From the NCBI GenBank assembly GCA_046565505.1, contig JBKHYJ010000066.1:55478-119477 (forward strand): a DNA stretch of 64,000 nt, written 5' to 3'. Shown here in pieces: positions 17,425 through 25,411 of this stretch. This stretch comes from JBKHYJ01 sp046565505. Its GTDB lineage: Bacteria > Acidobacteriota > Blastocatellia > UBA7656. Positions within the stretch are counted from its first letter, which is position 1; every line of letters starts with the position of its first letter. Made by a program: the position numbers and the translations under genes. The notes under the pieces were generated by a model. It saw only the letters and a program-made list of their open reading frames with translations, was not told the origin of the DNA and searched no databases.

Positions 17425-18651
17425 CTAGCTTGCTTCGGTCGATTCTTTGATGACCTCGCAGAATCGCTCCCCTATTCTCGACCAGTGGTAGCCGCTCGCG
17501 CTGCTTAATCCCGCGCGAGAAAGCCGCCCCCATAATGCGGCGTCGCCGAGGATCCGCCTGAGCTTTTCTCTGAGCGAACGATGATCCCCCGCGTCGAATA
17601 GCAGCCCGTTCTCGCCATCGGTGATGACCTCCGCAAGCCCCCCGGCCCGTGACGCGATTACGGGCCGGCCCGCCGCCATCACCTCGAAGCAAACAACAGG
17701 CGTGCCTTCGGTTCTGCCGCAAGGCATCACGAGCGAAGGAATCACCGCCACGTCGCACGAAGAGAGAAGCTCATCCCTTTTTCCCGCTCCTACCTGACCT
17801 AGGAACCTGGCGTTTATCGAAAGCCTGCGGGACATCTCCTCTAACTCGCGCCTCTGCTCGCCGTCGCCGGCAACAAGTAGCCGCGCATTTTCAACCCCCT
17901 CCATAGCGCGTATGAGCACATCGACTCCCTTTATTTTCGACAGCCTTCCTATGAACAGCACTGTCCGCATCCTGCCCGAGTCATCGCGCCTGCCCGGGGG
18001 GGCGACCCCTCGCGCGCGGATCGAGTGGGCCGGCCGCGAGCCGGTCACCCCGACGCCCATCGGGATGACTTCCGCTTTACCTGCCGCTTCGGGGCACAGC
18101 CTGATGAGTTTATCCCTCAAGTCCTCGCTGACCGTCACGATGCGGCGGCTCCCCCGGGCGATGAACCGCGCGAGCCTTCTGCCGCCCCGCATCCGCGCCA
18201 GCATGTGCAGCGCGCCCGAATGCTCTACGGCGATGTGAGGCTTGCCCGTCAGCCGCGAGATTGACGCGCCCATAAGCCCGCAAGGGGCGAGCCAGTGCGA
18301 GCAGATTGCGTCTGCTCGAAGGGCATGTTTGATTGCGTCGTTGAAGAAGGCGGCCAGCGAGATGGCAGACGCGCCCCTTACCCACAGGCTTTCAGAGAGC
18401 AATTCGTTAAAATCTGCCGTCGCCCGGAAGGGGTCAAATCGTCCCGGCAACCAGGATGAGGAGCGCACGAGCGAGAAGGTGTCCTCGGGCCATTCGCGAG
18501 CCCTGCCGTCGGATGGCGCGAGCACGCGCACGTCGAATTCACGAGAGAGGGCGCGCGCGAAGTCTCTGACGTAGCCGCACGTCTCGTCAGCGGGCGCGCT
18601 CGGAAACGAGCTTGTCAGCACTAACAGGTTTGGCCTTCTTCGGCCCGCCAA
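17425..18651 (-). CDS. GT4-type glycosyltransferase
   Basis: A 408-residue GT-B fold glycosyltransferase. The N-terminal half starts NLLVLTSSFPSAPADETCGYVRDFA, the usual acceptor-domain start. The C-terminal donor domain has VLFIGRLSKIKGVDVLI, LLVAGDGEQR, the EX7E region (EGTPVVCFEVMAAGRPVIAS) and ENGLLFDAGD. It should transfer a sugar from a nucleotide donor onto a growing glycan in the cytoplasm; the sugar is not predictable. The start is TTG at 18651, the only start-like codon before the conserved beta strand. Last gene of the minus-strand glycan array, 4 bases after the preceding GT2 stop. Confidence 0.9.
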   Translation of the reverse strand: MAGRRRPNLLVLTSSFPSAPADETCGYVRDFARALSREFDVRVLAPSDGRAREWPEDTFSLVRSSSWLPGRFDPFRATADFNELLSESLWVRGASAISLAAFFNDAIKHALRADAICSHWLAPCGLMGASISRLTGKPHIAVEHSGALHMLARMRGGRRLARFIARGSRRIVTVSEDLRDKLIRLCPEAAGKAEVIPMGVGVTGSRPAHSIRARGVAPPGRRDDSGRMRTVLFIGRLSKIKGVDVLIRAMEGVENARLLVAGDGEQRRELEEMSRRLSINARFLGQVGAGKRDELLSSCDVAVIPSLVMPCGRTEGTPVVCFEVMAAGRPVIASRAGGLAEVITDGENGLLFDAGDHRSLREKLRRILGDAALWGRLSRAGLSSASGYHWSRIGERFCEVIKESTEAS

Positions 18652-18655
18652 CTTG

Positions 18656-19423
18656 CTACTTCGCAGAATCGGCCCCCCCCTGCCGCGCGGCGAGAATCGT
18701 TTCTTGCGCCCCCACGAAGAGAATCGCGCGGAGGTAATTTCTCACTATAAGAAACAGAATCACCGGGACCGAAGTGAGCGGATTTATGCCCGACACTTCG
18801 TCCTCGTAAACGGAGCTGACAGGCACGCTCTCGATGCTCAGGCCCGCGCCGCGCGCCGCGAACAGCATCTCGTTGGGGAACCCATACCTGTCATACAAAT
18901 CGTCCAGGCGGAGCCGCCCGAGCGCGGCCCTGCGTATCACAGTGTACCCGCATTGGGCGTCGAGGCTGCTTCTGTAGCCGATAGCCCTGCGCGTCAGCCA
19001 GCTAAAGAGGCGGTTGCCTACGTACCGCGTCGCGGGCATGCGGGAGATGCTTTGCGGGTGGAGGAATCGGTTGCCTTTAACGTAATCAATCCCCGTGATG
19101 GCGCGGTCGAGGAGAACATGCAGGTCGCGCCCATCCATCTGCCCGTCGCCATCCATGACGGCGATCAAGTCAACCCCCGTGCTGAGGCAATGGCGGTAAG
19201 CCGTCTTGGTCGCGGCCCCCACCCCGCGATTATTCTCATGCCTGAGCATGATCAACTTCTCGCATGCGATGGCCGACAGCCTCACCCATGTCTCGTCCGT
19301 GCTACCGTCGTCGACCGCGATTATCAGATCGACAAATGAAGGCACCCGCGAAACCGCTTTTTCGACATGGCGCTCTTCATTGTGGACAGGCATCACGACC
19401 GCCACGCGGTGACCTCTATACAT
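18656..19423 (-). CDS. GT2-type glycosyltransferase, dolichol-phosphate-mannose-synthase-like
   Basis: A 255-residue GT-A fold enzyme. Motifs are VAVVMPVHNEERHV, AVDDGSTDET and the metal-binding DGDGQMD. The remainder resembles polyprenyl-phosphate sugar synthases, with a late hydrophobic stretch (TSVPVILFLIVRNYLRAILF) that may contact the membrane. It likely makes a polyprenyl-phosphate sugar used by membrane glycosyltransferases such as the GT39-like protein upstream. I chose ATG at 19423 because GAGAGG lies at good spacing; an in-frame TTG five codons earlier is less likely. Confidence 0.9.
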   Translation of the reverse strand: MYRGHRVAVVMPVHNEERHVEKAVSRVPSFVDLIIAVDDGSTDETWVRLSAIACEKLIMLRHENNRGVGAATKTAYRHCLSTGVDLIAVMDGDGQMDGRDLHVLLDRAITGIDYVKGNRFLHPQSISRMPATRYVGNRLFSWLTRRAIGYRSSLDAQCGYTVIRRAALGRLRLDDLYDRYGFPNEMLFAARGAGLSIESVPVSSVYEDEVSGINPLTSVPVILFLIVRNYLRAILFVGAQETILAARQGGADSAK

Positions 19424-19579
19424 TATCCTCTCACGCAAGCCATGTCTGATCGAATGGCTAATAGTCTATGTGGAATTGGCTGCGAAGTCGGCGGGGCATG
19501 AAGGCGCGCGAAGTGTCGCCCGGCCCGCGCGCCGCGGACTTTGCGGTAACGCTTCCCGGCCCGCTCCTGACTACCACGG

Positions 19580-20995
19580 TCAGGAAAACCGGGCGCGCGT
19601 CACCACTTCCCCTTTCATATCCGCCGGCGGCTCGACGCCGAGAATGCTCAGCACCGTCGGCGCCACGTCCTTCAGATCCAGCCCCTCCGCGCGAAGCGAG
19701 CTTTGCCCCTTGCCCTCGCGCATTATGAATATGCCGTGCCAGTCGTGGTTAGCGTCGTCGGCGCCCGTGTCGTTCTCGAACGTGTAGACGGCCTCGGGCG
19801 CGGCGGGCCAGATGCTCCCGATGCTGCGCCAGCTCAGGTTGCCGAAGTAGACGAACAGGTCAGGCGGGACGCCGCGGACCTCGGAATAAACGTCTTCGGG
19901 CCGCACCGCCAGAGTCTCCATACGCACGCCCTCGTGGTCGGTCAATGCGGCGAGCTTGTCCATCAACTCTGCCCTGACCCGCTCGTACTCTTCGCCCGGC
20001 TCTATGACCCCACGGGGCTCCCTGCCGCGTACGTTCAACATCAGCCTGGCGTAGTAGCCGCCGGACCCCCAGGCCCGCGTGCGGCCCCAATCCACGTCGC
20101 ACTGCTCGACGGGGAGGGCTTTATGCGGGCGGCTGTTGAGCACGAGGTAGCCTTCCCGAATCAGCCATTCGTTCAAGCAGACGCCGCCGACCATGCCCCG
20201 CGCGCCGTGGTCCGAAACGATGAGGACCGCCGTGTCATCATCGACCAGCTTGAGCAGGCCGCCTATCTGCGCGTCTACGAACTTGTAATACTCGTGGATC
20301 GAATCTTCGTACTTATTGCCGGGCACGTATTTCGGGTGGCCGGGGTCCGTGTATTTCCAAAACAGGTGGTGAATGCGGTCCGGCCCCATCTCGACCATCA
20401 TGAAAAAGTCCCAATCGCGCCTGCTCTCAACCATGTGGCGCGCGAGCTTGAACCTCTTCTCCGTCATGTCGTAGATGGTTCGGAGGACGGCGTCCTTGCC
20501 CTCCTCATCGACTCTGAAATTGACCGCGTCGAGGATGTATCCGCCCGTCACGCGCTGGACCTCGTCCCGGAAGGCCGCCGGGTAGGTGAACTGTTTGTCC
20601 GTGGAGGGCGTCAAAAAGCATGTCACCATCTCGCCATTGACGGGCCTGGGCGGGTAGGTCTGCGGCACGCCTATCAGTATCACCTTCTTCCCTCGCGCCG
20701 AGAGTATGTCCCAAACGGTCGGCTCTTTCACGAACGTTGAGTTCGCCGTGGACATTTTGTCGTACGAGTAATCGACCCGGTTCCTGAGCCCATAGAAGCC
20801 CAGCCGGCCCGGGTCTTTCGACGTCATCATCGACATCCAAGCCGGGACGGTGATGGGCGGGTCGGTCGAGCGCAGTTTGCCCCATACGCCGGATTCCATT
20901 AGCGATTTTATGTTCGGCAGGTCCTCGCGCCAGCGGTCGAATACGAGTTGCGGTGTCGCACAGTCCAGTCCAATGACCATCACCCTTCGCTTCAT
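19580..20995 (-). CDS. Alkaline-phosphatase-superfamily enzyme 1 (type I phosphodiesterase/pyrophosphatase-like)
   Basis: A 471-residue cytoplasmic-looking enzyme without signal peptide. Metal-site motifs of the superfamily are all present: GLDCAT near residue 10, the nucleophile Thr in ITVPAWMS (Thr four residues before Trp), PDRIHHLFW, VSDHGARG and NHDWHG. Members of this fold hydrolyse or transfer phosphate or sulfate groups; the substrate is unknown. It lacks the charged C-terminal tail seen in three of its paralogues here and ends in a short basic run. The start is ATG at 20995 (a TTG at 20998 has slightly better spacing to AAGGA). It lies directly after the GT39-like gene. Confidence 0.85.
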   Translation of the reverse strand: MKRRVMVIGLDCATPQLVFDRWREDLPNIKSLMESGVWGKLRSTDPPITVPAWMSMMTSKDPGRLGFYGLRNRVDYSYDKMSTANSTFVKEPTVWDILSARGKKVILIGVPQTYPPRPVNGEMVTCFLTPSTDKQFTYPAAFRDEVQRVTGGYILDAVNFRVDEEGKDAVLRTIYDMTEKRFKLARHMVESRRDWDFFMMVEMGPDRIHHLFWKYTDPGHPKYVPGNKYEDSIHEYYKFVDAQIGGLLKLVDDDTAVLIVSDHGARGMVGGVCLNEWLIREGYLVLNSRPHKALPVEQCDVDWGRTRAWGSGGYYARLMLNVRGREPRGVIEPGEEYERVRAELMDKLAALTDHEGVRMETLAVRPEDVYSEVRGVPPDLFVYFGNLSWRSIGSIWPAAPEAVYTFENDTGADDANHDWHGIFIMREGKGQSSLRAEGLDLKDVAPTVLSILGVEPPADMKGEVVTRARFS

Positions 20996-20998
20996 CAA

Positions 20999-22855
20999 TC
21001 AATAATTCCTTTCAAGAAATATTAGTTTGCCGGCAGCCCCGCCCTGATGAAAGCTGTCCTTCATGTAATCGAGCAGCGGCGCGTAGCGTTCGGCGCTCGC
21101 GGCTTGCGCGCTCGTCACGACGAGCCTCACCTGCTTGTTTCTTAATGATCTCAGAGTGCGCTCGCGCTCGCCGTCATCAGTCCCCGCGTCATTCCACAGA
21201 GTCGCCCCCGTCGGGCTGTTACGATCCGCGAGGAAGTAATAACTCGTCGAATCCAGCGCGTGGGCAAAAAAGTACCCGCCTTCGGGGACGCGCGACCGAA
21301 TGAAGTCTACCGCGGCGCTCACCTCCGAGGCGCGCGCGGCGGGCAGGTATACTCCCCGCCCGCGGTCGAACGCCAGTTCCATGTCGGCTTTGAACCTCAC
21401 TCCCCGCCCCGGGTCAAATTGAAAATAATGAGGAAGAATCACTCTGAAAGCAAACACGGCCAGCACGATTGTCACGGCCGCGAACACCAGCCGCCGGTCG
21501 GGCGGCGTAAACCGGTCGCTCGCCCTCACTTCGGCGCGTTCGATCTGCTGTTTGAATGACGCCGCCCGGCCGAACAGGAAAGTGAATAGCAGTAATGCGG
21601 GAGGCAGGGTGCCGATGAGAAGCCCGCGCACGGATCGCGGGAAGACTTCGCCATACGAGGCCGCGGAGAAAAGCAGCAGTATCAGCAGCACTCCGCGCTC
21701 GCGACTGCCCGCCCCGAATTCGGCCGGCTTGCCGCCATTCGCCTTCACGTATCGCCATGCCGAATACAGGAAAAGGAGCGGCGCAAACCAGTAAATGGAA
21801 TTATCAACCGCCCCACGCGGCGCCAGGACGGCGCAGCCGCATGCCGCGCACAACGCAAGCGCGACGAGTAACGCTCGGCGCCCAGGCGCTTTCCTGATGA
21901 GGAATCGGGTAAGCATCAAACCGGCGGCGCCGGCTAAGAGCATGACGGCCGCGTACTTCGGAAGAGGGTATCCGTTGAACTTCATTTGCAGGTGCTCAGC
22001 GGGCCCCCTGACGAACACGCGAGCCGCCGCCGCGAGCGCGCGGTTGATCGCCAGGTACACGAATAACCCCGTAAGCGGCAAGCCTACCCCGACCGCGGCC
22101 GCCGCGTGCGCGCGGGCGTTGACCCTCCAAGAATCAAAGTAGACCCGCGTCGCTTCTTTGAACGAGCGCGGGAGCGCCCGCGTGTTCAGGATGATCACAA
22201 GCCCTAACGCCAGGGCCATGTATATGCCGACGTTCTGTTTGAACACCGCCACCATGCCCACCGCGAGCCCCGCGGCGAAAACGTCAGCCGCTTTTCGCGA
22301 GTCCACCCACAGGAGCATGAAATAGATGGCCGCCAGAATGAACGCCATCTCGTATTGAATGGGCGCGGGGCGGAACGGACCCCCGGGCGGTAGCCATATC
22401 ATCGAGAGCAGGGCCGGCAGCGCGGCCACGGGCGAAGGCACTATCAACCTGGCGATCAAGAAGACCATGACCACCGTAAGGATTTTGAATGCCAGCACCC
22501 CCTTCAGGGCGGTCAGCAGCGACGTGCCCAGGAGTTTGAACAGGCCCGCGTTCAGCAGGAGTATTCCGGGCGTTTGAATCTTGTAGAAGTCGCGGTATGG
22601 GACTTCGCCTTTCAACACGCGCTCGGCCGGGACGAGGTTCGCCCCTATGCCTGTTGAAATCGATTCTTCGCGAAAATAGATCGAGCCGTAAACTGCCGCG
22701 GCGATCAGGAGGACGGCGAGCGGCCCCGCCATGCGCGCGGGGCTTATTTTCTTAGCGGTAGGCCCCGGCGTCGAATTCCCGCGCAGGGCTGCCGGGAATT
22801 CGCCCTTCTCATCGGATGACCCCTCGCCACCATGTTTCGATGCTGTGCCGCTCAC
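20999..22855 (-). CDS. GT39/ArnT-like membrane glycosyltransferase
   Basis: A 618-residue polytopic membrane protein with roughly 10-12 hydrophobic segments. The first periplasmic loop contains NLVPAERVLKGEVPYRDFYKIQTPG, the acidic-aromatic signature of GT39-type enzymes that use polyprenyl-phosphate sugars. A soluble C-terminal domain (about 490-618) follows. It probably adds a sugar on the outer face of the inner membrane. The start is GTG at 22855; the first 40 residues are charged and low-complexity, and an internal Met just before the first membrane segment is an alternative. It abuts the phosphatase-superfamily gene 1 downstream. Confidence 0.82.
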   Translation of the reverse strand: MSGTASKHGGEGSSDEKGEFPAALRGNSTPGPTAKKISPARMAGPLAVLLIAAAVYGSIYFREESISTGIGANLVPAERVLKGEVPYRDFYKIQTPGILLLNAGLFKLLGTSLLTALKGVLAFKILTVVMVFLIARLIVPSPVAALPALLSMIWLPPGGPFRPAPIQYEMAFILAAIYFMLLWVDSRKAADVFAAGLAVGMVAVFKQNVGIYMALALGLVIILNTRALPRSFKEATRVYFDSWRVNARAHAAAAVGVGLPLTGLFVYLAINRALAAAARVFVRGPAEHLQMKFNGYPLPKYAAVMLLAGAAGLMLTRFLIRKAPGRRALLVALALCAACGCAVLAPRGAVDNSIYWFAPLLFLYSAWRYVKANGGKPAEFGAGSRERGVLLILLLFSAASYGEVFPRSVRGLLIGTLPPALLLFTFLFGRAASFKQQIERAEVRASDRFTPPDRRLVFAAVTIVLAVFAFRVILPHYFQFDPGRGVRFKADMELAFDRGRGVYLPAARASEVSAAVDFIRSRVPEGGYFFAHALDSTSYYFLADRNSPTGATLWNDAGTDDGERERTLRSLRNKQVRLVVTSAQAASAERYAPLLDYMKDSFHQGGAAGKLIFLERNY

Positions 22856-22901
22856 CTTACGCTCCTGCCCCGGTTACGCCCTTCAAACTGGCCCGCGGGG
22901 T

Positions 22902-23969
22902 TCAAGCTTCCGAACGCTTCAAATCGAGGTCCGACACTCGACTCTCCGCCCGCCTCACTCTAGCCATTGAAATGTAGACCAGCCCACCCGCCACCGCGTT
23001 CAAATAGATCGGCGCGAAGGCGAGGATGGAGAAGGTCAGCGCTCGCTCGCGCGAGACGCCTACGCTCGCGAACAGCGCGATCATCGCCCACTCGCGCACC
23101 CCCAGCCCGCCGACCGATATCGGCAGCATCCTTATCAGATCGACCAGCGAGATGAACGCAAACACTATCGGCAACCCGAGCGGCAGGCCCATCGCCCGCG
23201 CGACGATAAAGCAGCCGACGCCCCACACCACCCTGATGAGCACCGAGAGGGCCACGGTGCGGACAAGCATCCCCCGGTGTCGCCTCAACTCTGAAATCGC
23301 TTCAAGCGTCCGCGCCGCCGCGCGGCCCGCGCGCTCCGCTCTCAGAAGCGCGCCCGCACTTATTAAGAGCCGAGCGAGCCGCGAAGATACGCGCCCGCTG
23401 AAGAGCGTCGCAGTCGCGATGAAAGCCAGGCCCAGTATGGCCTCGCCGGCGTAGATGATTCGCTCGGCCTGTACGTAGGCGCGGCTGGCGGTCGTGGCGG
23501 CCAGCCCTATTAACAACAGCGTGAACAGCCCGACCACCCTCTCGTAAACCAGAGTCGAAAGCCCGAAGGCCCTGTCGCGCACCTCGCGACTCACGTAGAC
23601 CAGGCGCGCAACGTCGCCGCTCACGCCCCCGCCCGGGACGAAATTCATGAAGAAGATGCCAATGAGGTAGTAAGCGAAGAGGCGGCGCGTCTTGATCCTG
23701 TGCCCGCGGACCCGCAGGATCACGCCCCACCTGTATGCCATCAGCCACGTGACTGCGAACGACGCGGCGACCGCCAGCGGCAGGTAGACGACGCGCGTCG
23801 AGCGCATCGCTTCCACCAACGCGCCCGCGTCCGACCTCACGACGACGACCGCTAGCGCGGCGACGCCTATGGCCGCCTGCGCCAGGCCGCGCAGTCTCAG
23901 CCCGCCGCGGCCGTGGGGCTCGGCGCCCGGCGGCGCGGGGTTAGCCTCGTCTCGCGCGTTCATGCTCAT
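22902..23969 (-). CDS. Lysylphosphatidylglycerol-synthase-like (UPF0104/AglD-type) membrane protein
   Basis: A 355-residue protein with about eight membrane segments. The family signature is visible: LMAYRWGVIL, FFMNFVPGGGVSGDVARLVYVSRE and LPISVGGLGVREWAMIALF. Relatives are often next to GT2 enzymes and are thought to move or handle polyprenyl or lipid-linked substrates across the membrane. ATG at 23969, 10 bases after the GT2 stop, so the two are in one operon. The region between this gene and the GT39-like gene is only 46 bases. Confidence 0.87.
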   Translation of the reverse strand: MSMNARDEANPAPPGAEPHGRGGLRLRGLAQAAIGVAALAVVVVRSDAGALVEAMRSTRVVYLPLAVAASFAVTWLMAYRWGVILRVRGHRIKTRRLFAYYLIGIFFMNFVPGGGVSGDVARLVYVSREVRDRAFGLSTLVYERVVGLFTLLLIGLAATTASRAYVQAERIIYAGEAILGLAFIATATLFSGRVSSRLARLLISAGALLRAERAGRAAARTLEAISELRRHRGMLVRTVALSVLIRVVWGVGCFIVARAMGLPLGLPIVFAFISLVDLIRMLPISVGGLGVREWAMIALFASVGVSRERALTFSILAFAPIYLNAVAGGLVYISMARVRRAESRVSDLDLKRSEA

Positions 23970-23979
23970 ACGGCTCGCG

Positions 23980-24696
23980 TCAGCGTTTCCCGCGCGGCAT
24001 CCTGTGAATGTTCACCCATATTCTGGCAAGCTCGCGCAGCGTGGATAGTACGTGGGTCGGCCTCACGGTCGAGCGGCCGGCGGGGCGCGGGTAATGCCTC
24101 ACCCCGATTTCAACCATTCGGAACCCGAAGTATTTCGCCTTCGCCAGCACCTCCGCGTCCACGAAGAATTTCTTCGATTCTATGGTCACCTTGTCGAATA
24201 CTTCGCGGCGGTATAGCTTGAACGCGCAGTCTATGTCGCGCACGTTGATCCCGAATATAACTCTCACAAGCAGGTTGAAGCCCCAGGATAACACGAGGCG
24301 CGTCAGCGGGTCGAAGCGGTAGATGCGGAATCCCGTCACTATGTCCGCGTCTTCGATGAGCGGCAGCAGGTTCTTGATCTCGCGAACGTCGAATTGATTG
24401 TCAGAGTCCGTGTAGAAGATGAGCGCGTGGCGCGCATTCGCGAATCCGGTCTTGAGCGCCTCCGCGTAGCCGAGGTTCGGGCTGTGATGAAATACGCGGA
24501 CATGCGCGGGGTCTTCGCCCGCCAGCCGGTCCGCTATCCGGCCCGTGTCGTCCACGGAGCCGTCATCGACGATTATCACTTCCCACTCGCGCAGGCCGAG
24601 CGAGCGCAGCGCCTCGGCCATGCGCGTGGCAGCCGTCTCGATATTCTCTTCCTCGTTGAAGGCGGGGAGCACGGCCGAAATCGTGTCAAATAACAT
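23980..24696 (-). CDS. GT2-type glycosyltransferase, polyprenyl-phosphate sugar synthase-like
   Basis: A 238-residue GT-A enzyme. AVLPAFNEEENIE, VDDGSVDDT and YTDSDNQFD give the nucleotide-sugar and metal sites. DIDCAFKLYRREVF and VRHYPRPAGRSTVRP are typical of DPM1-like enzymes. With the adjacent LPG-synthase-like membrane protein it forms a pair commonly seen in lipid-linked sugar handling. Its 5' side contains a perfect 16-bp inverted repeat (24718-24775). Confidence 0.9.
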   Translation of the reverse strand: MLFDTISAVLPAFNEEENIETAATRMAEALRSLGLREWEVIIVDDGSVDDTGRIADRLAGEDPAHVRVFHHSPNLGYAEALKTGFANARHALIFYTDSDNQFDVREIKNLLPLIEDADIVTGFRIYRFDPLTRLVLSWGFNLLVRVIFGINVRDIDCAFKLYRREVFDKVTIESKKFFVDAEVLAKAKYFGFRMVEIGVRHYPRPAGRSTVRPTHVLSTLRELARIWVNIHRMPRGKR

Positions 24697-24717
24697 AACT
24701 CGGGTGGGCGGTCAGTG

Positions 24718-24775
24718 GCCTTTTTCGGCCGGGCCGGGAGCCGGTCGCGCGAGGTTTGACCCGGCCGAAAAAGGC
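24718..24775. repeat. Perfect 16-bp inverted repeat upstream of the GT2 gene
   Basis: Arms 24718-24733 (GCCTTTTTCGGCCGGG) and 24760-24775 are exact reverse complements around a 26-base loop. The element fills most of the 107-base gap between the AP2-like gene and the GT2 gene. The T-run lies inside the stem, so this is not a standard terminator; a partial terminator, RNA-stability hairpin or regulatory fold is possible. Confidence 0.7.
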
Positions 24776-24803
24776 TTTCGAGCGGAGCCGCGCCTGAACG
24801 AAA

Positions 24804-25304
24804 TCATGCGGACATGAGCTTGCCGAGGCTGCCGGCCCAGTTCAGCTTAACGGTCGTGCCATACATCTCGCGCTCTTTCTCGCGCCTGATGGCACATGCT
24901 CTTTTCAGCGCGGCCTTATCGCCGCGCTCGTCTACGGGAACGAATATGCGCTTCAGCCTCCCCGGCTCCGGGTTCCAGGTTACTACGTACACGTCCTTCT
25001 TCATGGGCTTCCCGTCCGGCCCCTTGACGACCCGCTTCTTCACCTGCACGCCCATGATGCCGGAGCTGTTGCGCGGGTTGCGCGCGATGACCAGCCTATC
25101 CGTGCGCGGCTTGCCCAGCTCGACCTCCGACTTGTTGCGAAATTCGATGGCCTTCTCCAAGGCCTTCTTCTTGCTGCCGTGCACCTTGTCGCTGAAGAAT
25201 TTGACTCTATGCACCCCGTTGAAAAGGACGCGGACGTACCACCCGTGCGTGTCCTTCTGAGGTTGATCTATACGACTGATACTCTTGTATCCACTCTTTG
25301 ACAT
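24804..25304 (-). CDS. AP2/ERF-like DNA-binding domain protein
   Basis: A 166-residue, strongly basic protein. Two segments have the three-strand-plus-helix pattern of AP2 domains. The first is residues 7-56 (WYVRVLFNGVHRVKFF followed by a lysine-rich helix ending EFRNKSEVELG). The second is about 72-150 (SSGIMGVQVKKR, YVVTWNP, then a helix ALKRACAIRREKEREMYG). Bacterial AP2 domains usually sit in homing endonucleases or stand alone; here there is no HNH nuclease. The protein may be a DNA-binding regulator of the locus. ATG at 25304 with AGGGG upstream. The AP2 assignment is by pattern only. Confidence 0.65.
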   Translation of the reverse strand: MSKSGYKSISRIDQPQKDTHGWYVRVLFNGVHRVKFFSDKVHGSKKKALEKAIEFRNKSEVELGKPRTDRLVIARNPRNSSGIMGVQVKKRVVKGPDGKPMKKDVYVVTWNPEPGRLKRIFVPVDERGDKAALKRACAIRREKEREMYGTTVKLNWAGSLGKLMSA

Positions 25305-25411
25305 AATCTGCCCCTGCCTTTTATTTCCTTTCTAAATGACATGTCCACACGAGTCCCCCGTTCATAGCCCTGCAGTTTAAAACGAGTGACTCATCCCCTT
25401 ATGATCCTATT

